Shown in pieces: positions 19,677 to 29,949 of a DNA stretch of 64,000 nucleotides (positions within the stretch are counted from its first letter, which is position 1; the number at the start of each line of letters is the position of its first letter). The notes beneath the pieces were generated by a model. It worked only from the letters and a program-made list of their open reading frames with translations, searched no databases and was not told where the DNA came from. The DNA comes from Curvularia sp. ZM96 (taxonomy: Eukaryota; Ascomycota; Dothideomycetes; Pleosporales; Pleosporaceae): contig JAJGBQ010000006.1 of NCBI GenBank assembly GCA_022457065.1, positions 1,178,001 through 1,242,000 on the forward strand, written 5' to 3'. A program made the translations under genes and the position numbers.

Positions 19677-22600
19677 CTATATGCGCCCGCCCTCTACAAT
19701 CTTCCGGCCAATCAACTCCAACTCGCCACTTTCTGCAGTGCGCCTGCGCTCGAGGACCCATCTTCCTTCTCCAGCCTCGTCGTGTTCCCGGACATACGTC
19801 ACACTATCTGCTGAGCTACCCTTCCTGCTGTGGCCACGATTCCAGCCCCCGCCACTGCTGCCACCATTAGGCGTGAGTGGAGAGGAAGTAGAAATGGGAC
19901 TGAGGACGGCACTTGGTCTCCGTGCACCAGGCGTGGAGCTTGCTGCTGCGCTCGGCGAGGAAAGTGCGGTGTCGATTGGAGGAGGGTTAGGCGGCCGGTT
20001 GTAGTTCTGCGTTGGGAATGGCGAGGATAGTGCCATGGGGAACGGCGACATCGGGAGGGCGATACTAGAGGGCGATGTGACAGACAAGCCAGTCGGCGAC
20101 ATGGCCATGCTCAGATTGTGCTGAGCAAACAGCTCAGATATCGGGGGCAGAAGCGGCGCTTCGTTCCCGGCATACATGGTTGGACTCGGGAGGCCATTGT
20201 AGTTGTTGTTGACCTGAGGACTCTCTAGTCGCTCACCACCGTTAGGACTGTCATCGCTGGAGTGACCAGACTCATACGCGCTGTTAACAGCGTCCATAGG
20301 ACTCTCATCGCCTTCCTCGCCACCGCTAATGTGCTGATGCTCCGACGAAGCATTGTTAGAGAAATATGGGTTTTCTACAGGGCTGGACGAGTGCTCCATC
20401 ATGCGGTTGCCTGCAGGAGTCGTGGCTCGTGGAACAAACTGCATGCCCATGGGCGAGGAGGTGCGCGGACTATTAGACACGCTTGCCGGCAAGCTGGCAG
20501 CGCTACCACCAAAAGCTCCCTTCCTCAGCTTCAGCAACGAATCCATACTCATATCCTCTTCCTCTTGACCGAAGAATCCACCATATGGACTCATGCGGGC
20601 GAGCTGTGCTAACGCTGGGCTGGTAATCGCCGACTGTCCGTCTCGGAAATGGTTCAGACTGATGAAAGAGTTGCGCGTGCTGTATTCGCTTCGCTCCGTG
20701 ATGGGCGTCAAGTTGGGCTCCCTCACAGCGTTCCGTCCACTGACAGTTCGACCGACCCCGGATGGCCCAAAGAAGCCACCCCAAGCACTGGGCGACTCGC
20801 CGACTGCGGATGCATAGAAGCCGAATTCTTGCCCATAGAAGCCTTCGTCATCATATGCCAGCGCCTCAGCATTTGCCGCAGCGATGATTGGATCGTCTTC
20901 TAGAGCCGAGTCAAAGTCGCTGTAGTCATAGTCGTCGACAAAACCTGAGCTCATGCCATAGATGTCGTCGTCTTGCGGGTAGCTGACCGTGTCCATGCTG
21001 AAACGGCCCTCGTCAGGCACCAGGCTGGGCCTCGACTGGCTGTCAGAAGAAGGTCCCTCGGGATCAGAGGGAGGTTGGCCCACATCGACGCTCGCCTTCC
21101 TGTCAAATCGACCGGCAGCCTCGGCACGAATTGCTGCATCCGCAAGCGCACTGTGGTAGGCACTGAGATCGCCAAAGCTGGGCCCAACCATTTGCTGTAC
21201 AATGGAATTCTTGTGGGCAAGAGACGGGTTTGGTTTGTCTAGATTCTGGGAAACAGCATCATCGTCTGCGTCATAGCCAGTCTCGGAGTTCGAAATGTCG
21301 TATGGGCGAGGTTGTTGAACAGATGATTGTCCGTCTTCGGGGAATTTGACCTTCCTGTCAAATAGTGGTCCATTGGGGTCGTCAAATATGCTTTCATCAA
21401 ACGCTGTTGGCTCCACATCGTCCTGGTCGCCGATAAGCCCATCGTCAAAGTACATGTCGTCATCTTCGTCAAGGTCGAGTCCGCTCGATACTGGCTGATT
21501 GCTAGTAGTGGGCGCAGCTTCCGTGGGTGGATCTGTTGGCTTGGTTGGTGATGATTCGCCAAGCTCACCATGAGGATTGCTCAAACCCAATCCATGTGCT
21601 TGAGTGCCTGTCACATTTTGCTCGCCAGTCTGGTTACCCATGGCTGGCATCTGGTACTGCTGGAACATGTTTCCCGGTATGGCGAGCCCAATAGGATTAC
21701 CGTTCATATCTACAGGTATCGGCATTTGTCCAAGCGCATAGTTCATGGGGTTCATGTTTGGCTGTATCGACAGAGACGAAAAGTCAAGACCGTTGATGCC
21801 AGAGTCGAGTGTTTGGTTGCCCAATCCCCCCGAAAAGTCATCGTCCTCACCAAGCATGGGTATTTCTTCGTCAAACCCACCGTCCATGTCATCGTAGTCG
21901 TCCATGCCGTAGTCGTCGTACTCATCCTCGACCGAGTTAGTAGAGAGGCGCGCCTGCTTCTTCTCCGCCTCTTTTGCCTTGTGTCGCTCCTCGAGCAGCT
22001 TTTCCTGTGCAGAGTCGGTGCCGCCGGAAATCTGGAAACTGAATCTGGAGGCTTTACTACTGTAGCGTGCGGGGAGTCCATCTGATTGAAAATTAGGGTC
22101 GGTGACGGAGGCGGCCCGCGACCGTGCGGGCGGCATGGTTGTTTTTGTCGACTTTTTCTTTCGTGGCGTGACGTCTGTAGAGATGTCTGAAGGATCTTCC
22201 GACTCTTGCACTGGTGAAAGAACCGAATTCGCGCCATCGATTGCTTGGAACCCGGGCCGAGGCGGCGGCGATGATTTTGGCGGCGGTATTTGTGGCGGTA
22301 GTTGGGTCGGTGATAATGACGGAGAGCTTTTAGGGGGCATAGGGGGGAGAGGAGACTGTTCGGGTAGAGGGAAGTGTGCAGAATTCCTTGCCAGAAAGTC
22401 TTTGTTTGCCAGGTTTTCTGCTCTTATGGCAGCCTGCGACTGCTCGTAGCTGGTATCGTCATCAAAGTGCTCACGGAAAACCGGTGTGTGCTCCCTGTCT
22501 ATTTTTGGAGGGCTGGCGCGAGCGACCTCGGGTGGGACTTCAGCTCCCTCGGATGATGTGTTGTAGGAATGGTTTCTGTTGAGTCTGGGTGCATTGAAGT

Positions 22601-23396
22601 CGTGCACAATCTTTCCGCGAATACTCGGATCGTAGTTGTCTGGCATGGGCGGGAGGTTAGAAGGCGAGCGCTGTGTGACGAGGGATTCATCAGCAAGAGG
22701 ATCCAGTGTTTGGGCGGACTTTCGTCGCATGAGGAGCGACATTGGTTTTCGTAGGCTGATTCTGGCTCTTGACTTGTGAGGCGGCGCCACTATTGTGGGC
22801 GTCGAGGATCCCTTGGAGCCGCCAGTGAGCTTGTCGCTGATTCCGCTCAATAAAGACGGCTGGGACTTGGAGTACATGGCATAGCTAGGAGAGATGGCGG
22901 AAGGTGCTGGCTGGGCAGATGGCTGTGAGGGACTCTCGGCCAGTGGAGATAGAGCCGCGGGCGAAGCTGCCATATTGGAGCGTGGAGAGGACGAGGGAAA
23001 TTCATGTGAGGCCTGGGGCGGAGAGAGCATGGTGCGGGTTTGGAGCATCATGGTGTTGTTGTTGTTGTTGTTGGCGGCGCTGCCGTCGGTGGTGGCCGAG
23101 TGCTGGCTGGGCGTGTACTGCGAACTGTTTGGCGAGGCCGACTTGTCGAGCTTGGAGGCGACGCGAGCAATTGGAGGCAGCTGGGGGGGATATGGCGATA
23201 TGGGCGAGGCAGAAGTGAGGCTAACATTGTCGTGGAGGCGCGGCGACGAGAGGTATTCAGTGCTATGCGACGCTGGCGAGGGGAGTGGGTAAGGGGTGGG
23301 GCCTGACACGGGTTCTGGAGAAGCGATATTCGAGGCATTGCGCTTCGCGTGGCCAGGCCTGAACTTGGAGAACATTCCCGAACCGGAGGGCGCCAT
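19677..23396 (-). CDS. Large Ser/Pro-rich disordered protein, unknown function
   Basis: The single-exon ORF has 1239 residues, with ATG at 23396-23394. Nearly the whole chain is low complexity: Ser/Pro-rich blocks with many S-P pairs (potential proline-directed phosphosites), an Asn run near residue 110, basic segment ARISLRKPMSLLMRRKS (about 211-227), an acidic Asp/Glu block (about 494-525) and a second acidic region (about 640-680). The C-terminal 45 residues are the best candidate for a folded or binding element (SVTYVREHDEAGEGRWVLER followed by RRTAESGELELIGRK). I do not recognise a named domain. The pattern suits a signalling or cell-polarity scaffold, but that is inference. The upstream gene is a carboxypeptidase on the same strand. 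Confidence 0.82.
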   Translation of the reverse strand: MAPSGSGMFSKFRPGHAKRNASNIASPEPVSGPTPYPLPSPASHSTEYLSSPRLHDNVSLTSASPISPYPPQLPPIARVASKLDKSASPNSSQYTPSQHSATTDGSAANNNNNNTMMLQTRTMLSPPQASHEFPSSSPRSNMAASPAALSPLAESPSQPSAQPAPSAISPSYAMYSKSQPSLLSGISDKLTGGSKGSSTPTIVAPPHKSRARISLRKPMSLLMRRKSAQTLDPLADESLVTQRSPSNLPPMPDNYDPSIRGKIVHDFNAPRLNRNHSYNTSSEGAEVPPEVARASPPKIDREHTPVFREHFDDDTSYEQSQAAIRAENLANKDFLARNSAHFPLPEQSPLPPMPPKSSPSLSPTQLPPQIPPPKSSPPPRPGFQAIDGANSVLSPVQESEDPSDISTDVTPRKKKSTKTTMPPARSRAASVTDPNFQSDGLPARYSSKASRFSFQISGGTDSAQEKLLEERHKAKEAEKKQARLSTNSVEDEYDDYGMDDYDDMDGGFDEEIPMLGEDDDFSGGLGNQTLDSGINGLDFSSLSIQPNMNPMNYALGQMPIPVDMNGNPIGLAIPGNMFQQYQMPAMGNQTGEQNVTGTQAHGLGLSNPHGELGESSPTKPTDPPTEAAPTTSNQPVSSGLDLDEDDDMYFDDGLIGDQDDVEPTAFDESIFDDPNGPLFDRKVKFPEDGQSSVQQPRPYDISNSETGYDADDDAVSQNLDKPNPSLAHKNSIVQQMVGPSFGDLSAYHSALADAAIRAEAAGRFDRKASVDVGQPPSDPEGPSSDSQSRPSLVPDEGRFSMDTVSYPQDDDIYGMSSGFVDDYDYSDFDSALEDDPIIAAANAEALAYDDEGFYGQEFGFYASAVGESPSAWGGFFGPSGVGRTVSGRNAVREPNLTPITERSEYSTRNSFISLNHFRDGQSAITSPALAQLARMSPYGGFFGQEEEDMSMDSLLKLRKGAFGGSAASLPASVSNSPRTSSPMGMQFVPRATTPAGNRMMEHSSSPVENPYFSNNASSEHQHISGGEEGDESPMDAVNSAYESGHSSDDSPNGGERLESPQVNNNYNGLPSPTMYAGNEAPLLPPISELFAQHNLSMAMSPTGLSVTSPSSIALPMSPFPMALSSPFPTQNYNRPPNPPPIDTALSSPSAAASSTPGARRPSAVLSPISTSSPLTPNGGSSGGGWNRGHSRKGSSADSVTYVREHDEAGEGRWVLERRRTAESGELELIGRKIVEGGRI

Positions 23397-24123
23397 CTCT
23401 TGTGTGTTTTGTGTCGCCGCACGGTCGCTGTCGCGTTACCCCTCGGCGGACGAGGGAACAGAGGAACAGGACGCGCGTGGGCGGATAGCAGGAGCGGCAG
23501 AAGAGAGAATCGCAGGCCTCTCAGCGAGGCAGGGCAGCAGAGCACATCATGACCCAGCGGGTGGGGATTATCAGGCGAGCGTTGGGAAAAGTTGGTGGTG
23601 GAGAGAGTCAGCGGGGATGCACCAGACGAGGGCGGCCAGGGCCGTAAGGGCGCAAGAGGCAGGCGCGAGGGGCGTCAATGGCAGCGGCGACCAAGGCGAC
23701 CAGGCCGGCGGGCAGGAGCAGGGCGTCGAGAGCAGCGTCGTGGAAAAGGGAGCCGAGTGCTGCTGGTGGACTTGGTGACCCCAAACGTTTCCTAAGATTC
23801 ATGCGCCGCCCGCTAGCAGGGGAGCCTCCCGCACCAGCCCGTCCCCACGCCGACTCTTGCAACGCTCTTGCAACGGCTCCGACATGCGCCATACGATCCC
23901 ACGACAGCTGCTCGGCTCCACATGCTCGCTGCACTGCCGGACGGTACGCGCGCTGTCGCCGTGTTCTAGGCCGGCCGGCCAGCTCAATCGCCCGTGTCAG
24001 CGTGAAGCACCACCAAGAACAAAAGACCCTTATGACGTTCGATATGGTTGCTTATTCATTCAACTATAACACCACTCCTGATATCTGCCCATCCTATTCC
24101 TCTCGCCTCGCCTCCCCTTTTCT
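23397..24123. other. Upstream region of the Ser/Pro-rich gene
   Basis: This GC-rich promoter and leader of the minus-strand gene also takes in the 3' flank of the carboxypeptidase gene. Overlapping ORFs on both strands here lack features. Confidence 0.45.
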
Positions 24124-25972
24124 TCAAACAATCCGCTTGCCAGCCCGGCCCATCCTGGGTCGCCAGAGCCGCTTGGCCAAATCCTGCTTCCTCAGCTCTG
24201 GCACCGGGTTGGGTCCATTCAACGTCGTGTTGTACGTCGCGTTGGCTGGAGTCACGTGCATCTGGATCGTCCCGTTGCCCTCCCTGTACTCGCTCGTGGG
24301 CGTGCCCACCGTCCGGTAGTCATGACTAAGCTTCCTCTTTCCAGTCGCCACATCGACACGCTTCAATGCCCGCTCAAACATCTCGAGCGACACGAGCGGC
24401 TGGTAAAAGGGCACCTCGTGGCCCGCCTCGTAGATGCGCACAAACGAAAACAGGCCAGACTGCTTCACCTGCCCGTGCACAATGCCGTCACTACTAGTGA
24501 TATTAGCAAAGCCGGATTCCGAGTACCCCTTGGCCTTGATCTCGTCGGCCACTACCTGACCCCCTAGCCAGTTGCAGTTGTAGTCGCTGTTCAACACATC
24601 AGTACATCCCCGCTCATTCAACCGGAAGAGGGTTCCAAACTTACGCGTCTCCGTAGTACAGCATCACTTGAACGCCTGCAGCAAGTAGCTTCTGGCACGC
24701 CTCAATCGTGCCCGACTCCCGCCCATCATCGCCCGTGTTGCCAAATGCCGAGCTCACCGTGCCGGAGCTCTTTGAATAGTTCTGGAAAGCCCCAATCGCC
24801 TGCTGTACCTCGGGCAAGTTGAGATAGCTCCTAAAGTGCGAGTACGGAAACGGGTCCGGCGTTAGCTCCCGCACGTCGTATTCGTCCCGTCCGCTGTAAA
24901 TATCATACAGGTTTTCCACCTTGCTAGCACAGAACTGATCGGCGCTGGCGCATATAGAGTTGCTTCCATCCTGGTAGCACTGCTTGATGCGGTCCACGCA
25001 GTTGCCTGGGCCGTACAAATTGTTGAACCATTCGTCCTTGACCGTCTGGTTGTACGGATCAAAGTCGTACGTGTTGCCGGGATACACGCTGAAGTTGTAA
25101 TAAGCTTGGTACTGGACTAACGGGTCAAACCACCCGTTACCAATCAGCACGTTCTCTAGCTCAATCTTGTGTGCGCCAGGAATCTTTTTCGCGTTCTGGT
25201 CCAGGAAGTACGCGTTGAACACCGGCGCATAGTGTCCCCCGTAGCTCTCCGTCGCAAAGTTGACGCCGTGGCGCGAGTACTCGGGGAATGCTCCCATGAA
25301 TCCCTGTAGCGTCTTCCACATGTTCGGCGCCGCTCCTAGGGTAGTATTGGCGGTAAGGCTAAGATCCGGCTTCGAGTAGGTACCGCAAGTCCCGTATGCC
25401 GCCGCATAATCTGGACATGTCGCATTGGGCAATTCAATAATGTAGTCACCATCATCGTAGCCCGGGATGGGAATCGAGTAGGAAAGACCCACTTGCGTAG
25501 GCTCGTCGATGAAAAGCATATTGCTCACGTTCGACCACGAGTACGGGTTGTCATAGGGCTTCATGTCTGGTCCCACACCACACGGTCCCAATTCTTGGAA
25601 CAGCCCGATCATGGAACTCGATCCAGGTCCTCCATTGATCCAGATCTGCGAGAAATGAAAAGTTAAAACAGGACGCAACGCGTGTATTCAAAACAAGCAA
25701 ATACTTACGGTCAAAGGCGCGTCCTTTGGGTCCTGATTGCGCGCCTCAAAGAACCACCAGAAAATATGCTGGTTCTCATCAACATCTGCGTACCCAGAAT
25801 AACTCTTCACATCCGGGTTCATCTCGCAGATACCAGGCGGCACCTGCTTATATCGTACGCTAACATTTGCATACCCTTCCTTCGTTATCAGGTCCGTAGG
25901 CGCGGGAACAAATTGCCCCAGCGCACCCGCTGCCAGCAAAGGCGCGGCCAACAGCTGAGTCGTCTTCTTCAT
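24124..25972 (-). CDS. Secreted serine carboxypeptidase (peptidase S10)
   Basis: Three exons (25972-25709, 25645-24645, 24586-24124) give 575 residues. The signal peptide is MKKTTQLLAAPLLAAGALGQ. Family blocks are WINGGPGSSSM near residue 90 (oxyanion hole region), catalytic Ser in TESYGGHYAP, catalytic Asp in GDADYNCNWLGG (created across the second splice junction), and catalytic His in AGHEVPFYQP. Several N-x-S/T sites and paired cysteines fit a secreted glycoprotein. S10 enzymes remove C-terminal residues from peptides at acid pH in the vacuole or outside the cell. Secretion rather than vacuolar location is inferred from the signal peptide and absence of an obvious propeptide. Confidence 0.92.
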
Positions 25973-27130
25973 TGCGAGGATTTTTGATGGCGGATGGCTG
26001 TAATGACCTACATGTTAGCCTGCGTGTAAAAAAGAAAGTTTTCAAATTCCACGGGAAACGCTCATACCTTCAAAAAGTCTGGCCGCAATCAAAAAAGCGA
26101 GCCCAACACAGTGCAAAAGCAGCGCACAAGAGGGAGCATCCTTACATATATCCATCCATACCATCGCAGCCATCATCTCCAAACTCAGTCCGGCCCTATG
26201 CAAGGCCCCGTATCCCTCCAATCCCACCTTCTCGTGTCGGTTAATTCATCTGCTTATCATCGTACCAACCTCGCCCGAATCGCCTTTCAGCTAGTCTAGG
26301 ATGTATGCTAGGCGGGCCCTGATTGCATCACTCGCGTCATTTATTCTGAACCTAACCTATCTGCCAAAAAAAAAGCCGTCCGTCCCAGTTGCAAGGATCG
26401 ACGTATAAAGCGGCCCGAAAAAGGCTGCATGTTGTCTGGCCGGCAGAGGTTATAAGGAGTATATAGAGCGGCTTTTATGATCCAGGAATTTAGCAACGAA
26501 TAAGAGCGTACTTTCATCAAAAACTAAAAAAGAAGCTTCTTAGTAGAAAAAAAAACTTACAATCCATCTTTACCCCGCGTATATCCCTCGCTCACACACA
26601 CAAGCATACGACGCGCAGTGCTTGTGCGAGCTTAACAACGACGCCATGGCGACGCCATGGCTGCATCCAGTCCGGGATTCAAGCCTAGTCAGGCAGGTAA
26701 CTCGTACGCCGTTTAGCCGGGACATGGCCCAAGTTGAGTCAAGCCTCGGTGTATTGGGCCCATCCAACCCACAAAGTGCTGTCGTTATCAGGGTGGTGAC
26801 GTTGCATTTCTTCCAGTCTAGTAGCAAATCGCACCATAAACCCTCATGTAGGTGGTGTAGACACGGAATTGAGCTGACGTTCGTACCAACAAATAGCCAC
26901 GCGCAAGCACCATGCACCTAACGCCAGCACTAGCCTCATTCAGCACACAATACACCGTCATTACTTTTGAATCACAATTCATCGTCAAAAGAGCTCTTGT
27001 ATTGTCTCTATCCCATCATGGCTATCATTCAAATCTTTCAGAATCCGTCACTTCGTATGCATTCGTAAAATCCTCCAACGCCTTAGACTCCATCCCGGGC
27101 CGCAATGCCGTGCAATTGACCCTCCACCGT
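25973..27130. other. Promoter of the carboxypeptidase gene and 3' flank of AHA1
   Basis: No gene is supported. A pyrimidine-rich leader lies near the carboxypeptidase start. Around 26345-26560 are AT-rich runs. A short doubled GACGCCATGGC occurs at about 26640-26661. Confidence 0.45.
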
Positions 27131-28249
27131 CTATAATACAGTGCCAAAGCCAAAGGTCGTCTTGATGCTCCGCACGTAGTACTGATCCCAGTTGGTCTTG
27201 GTAGGCTCTTCCTGGCCAACTGGTACACCCTTCCATTCCACCCTCATGACCGTTACGGCGTCAATGTCGTTTTGATCAAACCAGATTGACAAGGTTGAGT
27301 AGTGTCCGGCGGGCCATTGTGCAAGTCGCCATTTCTGGACGATATGCGTAGGTTCCTCGAGCTCGGTAAACTCTCCGCTGACGTTTCCGCCAAACAGCTC
27401 GAACGTGCCTCCAGGCTTGGCACCTGTGAAGTTCTTGGGAGGTGCGCGTGTGAACGCGGCAAGACGCTGAGGGTCTGTAAAAGTTTGGAACAGATTGGCA
27501 GCGTCTGTCCGGAACTCTGCGCTGTCGGTGATTGTGGTCACGTTGACAACTGCGCCAGAGCTGCTCTTCTGGGAAGTAGTGCCTTCTGGCTTGGAGCTGC
27601 TGGACTTGTTCACACTCGAACTCGAGTAGACCTTAGCAGGTGTAAAGTTGCTGCTAGGGTTGGAACCTGGCGCATGCTGGATGTCTTTTGCGTGCTCGCC
27701 CATAATCGCGGGCGCGAGCTTTGCAAAGACTTTCCTCAATTGTGGTACGATATCAGAGCGCACGAGCTCCTTTACGGGCTGTTTGCTGCTGTCATCGGAA
27801 TAGACATCTACCTCAAACTGCAACAATTGTCAGCAATCAACTCGAAGACGAATAGAAATTAAAGATAGGGCCTAAGCGCAGGGAACATACGACATACTCG
27901 TCTTCCTCGGTGTCGTGAGCGACCTCCGGGACCGTAATAGTGCCGCTAGCCTCCTCGCCCTCCTTGTTCTTGCCTGCCGACCGAGTCAGCGCGCCCAAGA
28001 GGAGTGCACCTGGGAAAAAGACATACCTGAGTATTCCAACTTCAGCTTCACATCGAAGATGGTGATGACCTTGCCCTTGCGCTGGCTCACATCCACGTCT
28101 CCGTCCATGCTCACGACCTTGTCGATTTTTGCTGTGACGCCATTCTTCTCTGCTGATATTTGCGCGAGCTCCTTGTCAAGGTACTCGCGTGTCCAGACCG
28201 AGACATCCTTGTTGACCCAATGCCAGTTGTTAGGGTTGTGGAGGACCAT
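27131..28249 (-). CDS. AHA1: Activator of Hsp90 ATPase (Aha1)
   Basis: Three exons (28249-28027, 27973-27891, 27817-27131) give 330 residues, close to the family length. The N-terminal domain begins MVLHNPNNWHWVNKDVS and continues WTREYLDKEL, as in other Aha1 proteins that bind the middle domain of Hsp90. A Ser/Lys-rich linker (about 160-190) leads to the C-terminal AHSA1/START-like domain (AEFRTDAANLFQTFTDPQRL, GGTFELFGGNVSGEF, IVQKWRLAQWPAGHYS), ending near GFGTVL. Aha1 stimulates Hsp90 ATP hydrolysis in the cytosol and so affects client folding. The start was chosen at the ATG giving the conserved NNWHW block at once. Confidence 0.95.
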
Positions 28250-29145
28250 GGTAGCGAAGTGAACGTGGGTCGGTAATTGGTAAGTTTGCTGTAAAGTCGT
28301 GTCAGCTTCAGCTCCTCGACACTAATCAAAAGAACGAATTTATTGGAAGATTAATCAGTAGGCGACTAAAAAGTCTATGCAGCTGATCCGCATGCAAAGA
28401 GTACAAGTCTTCTCAGACTGGTGCCAGCTTGTGTCTCATCATTCAATCATGGGTAAAGTACAAGGTGCTACTTACAAATTATGCACGAAGAAGCTGCAGG
28501 CGAGCTGAGGGAATTGGAAATAAGAAACTAAACGCGACTAATTAAAAGGCTGGGTTGAGAATGGGAATTATGTAGAGGGGACATTGAGGCAGAAGTTTCT
28601 GGAACTCATAAGGAACTATGCGCTAAGGTCGGGCCGAGAGAATATCCGGGAATTCTATTGGCTCGTGCCTCGGTCATAGGATTGTACCAAGTACGTATCT
28701 TGACGAGTATGCGATTTTCTTCTGTTCTCAAACTATCAGCACATTCCATGTTCTGAGAATTTGTACGTATGGGAGTGATGTATGTTTGAATGCAGGGTGG
28801 TAACTGGGTCGAACCGCGGATACTCAGCCTCGGAGATTGTCTAACGCATCGTTGTATTACTAAGTGTCTACAAAGAATTCCGCAACCACGCCCGTAAACG
28901 TCTTAAAAGTAGCGTAGAATGAATCGTGAATATTACTGATGCGAGTAGCTATTACTACTTTTTTACACGTGAATAGCGCTTGTGAAAGGGAGGAAAGAGG
29001 GTGCAAAAGTATCGTCTGTTCGTCCAGGTCTGCGCATAGACACTTTTAGATGACTAAGTCACGCACGTGACAGTCACACCTATCCTCAGACAACGCAGCC
29101 TGTTTACATAGCTCTACTTGAATTACTAGAATGAAAATATTTAGC
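28250..29145. other. AHA1 promoter and upstream spacer
   Basis: This contains the AHA1 5' region. No gene, tRNA or repeat was recognised up to the 5S rRNA gene. Confidence 0.4.
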
Positions 29146-29265
29146 ACATACGACCATAGGCTTCAGACATTCAGCGGATCCCGTTCGATCTCCGGTACTT
29201 AAGCTGAAGACCGGCGGACTAGTAGTCAGGTGGGTGACCACTGGCGAATCCCCGCTGTCGTATGT
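29146..29265 (+). rRNA. 5S ribosomal RNA
   Basis: The 120-nt segment starts ACATACGACCATAGG and ends GTCGTATGT, so its ends pair to form the terminal stem. Internal conserved blocks are GGATCCCGTTCGATCTCC, TACTTAAGC, GGGTGACCAC and GGCGAATCCCC. The internal control region for TFIIIA/TFIIIC lies within the gene. A T-run follows at once (29265-29277) as terminator. Single 5S genes scattered among protein genes are usual in Pezizomycotina. A few positions differ from common forms (for example TCAGACATTCAGC), so it may be a variant type rather than the major 5S. Confidence 0.9.
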
Positions 29266-29277
29266 TTTTGTTTTTTT
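29265..29277 (+). terminator. RNA polymerase III terminator of 5S rRNA
   Basis: TTTTTGTTTTTTT directly follows the 5S terminal stem. Confidence 0.8.
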
Positions 29278-29949
29278 GACCTTTAGTCAGGGTCACGTGC
29301 ACGTTAGGCCCTATCTGGCATAGCCACAACTTCATGTAGATGCTTGTGAACCATCAGGTTTTGACTATTTTATGCGTGCAGTCGATTGATTCCAGAAGAT
29401 ACGATAGAAAAGCGCTTTGTTCATCTGAATAGCTTCACCAAGATGCTTGAGTTCTGGCAATCACATTACGATCGTGTGGAGGAAAGCCTACATAGGTGCG
29501 CTCAGCAGACTACTTTTCGATGGCAGGTCTCGTGTACCTGTATTCCAAGGATACGCGGTTTAGCTGGAAAGCGCCAGTAGCCACAGTTTGTCAACAAGAA
29601 CACATGTATCGACAAAGACGCTTTGTATCCCAATTTTTCTTATCTTAGCCCTGTGGGAACATATGCCTCAGATATCTATCTTTGCATCCTACTTTTCAAA
29701 CACGAATGAACCAAAGAACACAGTACTTCAATTTCAGTCACGGTCACGTTGAACGCGAGCCTCTTCCAACATAACCATCCCTCTAACATTTTCGGCGATG
29801 CAGGGCTTTTCCAGACTTTTTTCGGCAAAGAACTCTGAAATTAATGTCCATAACACGTCGCTAGTATATTTCGAACATGGTTTTCGATGAAGATCCGAAG
29901 CGAAAAGATTGGTGAGAGGAGAAAAGGGTATCATTATTTTATCAGTCTA
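29278..29949. other. Spacer between 5S and the Obg gene
   Basis: No gene is seen. The last 200 bp are probably the 3' UTR of the minus-strand Obg gene. Confidence 0.4.
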
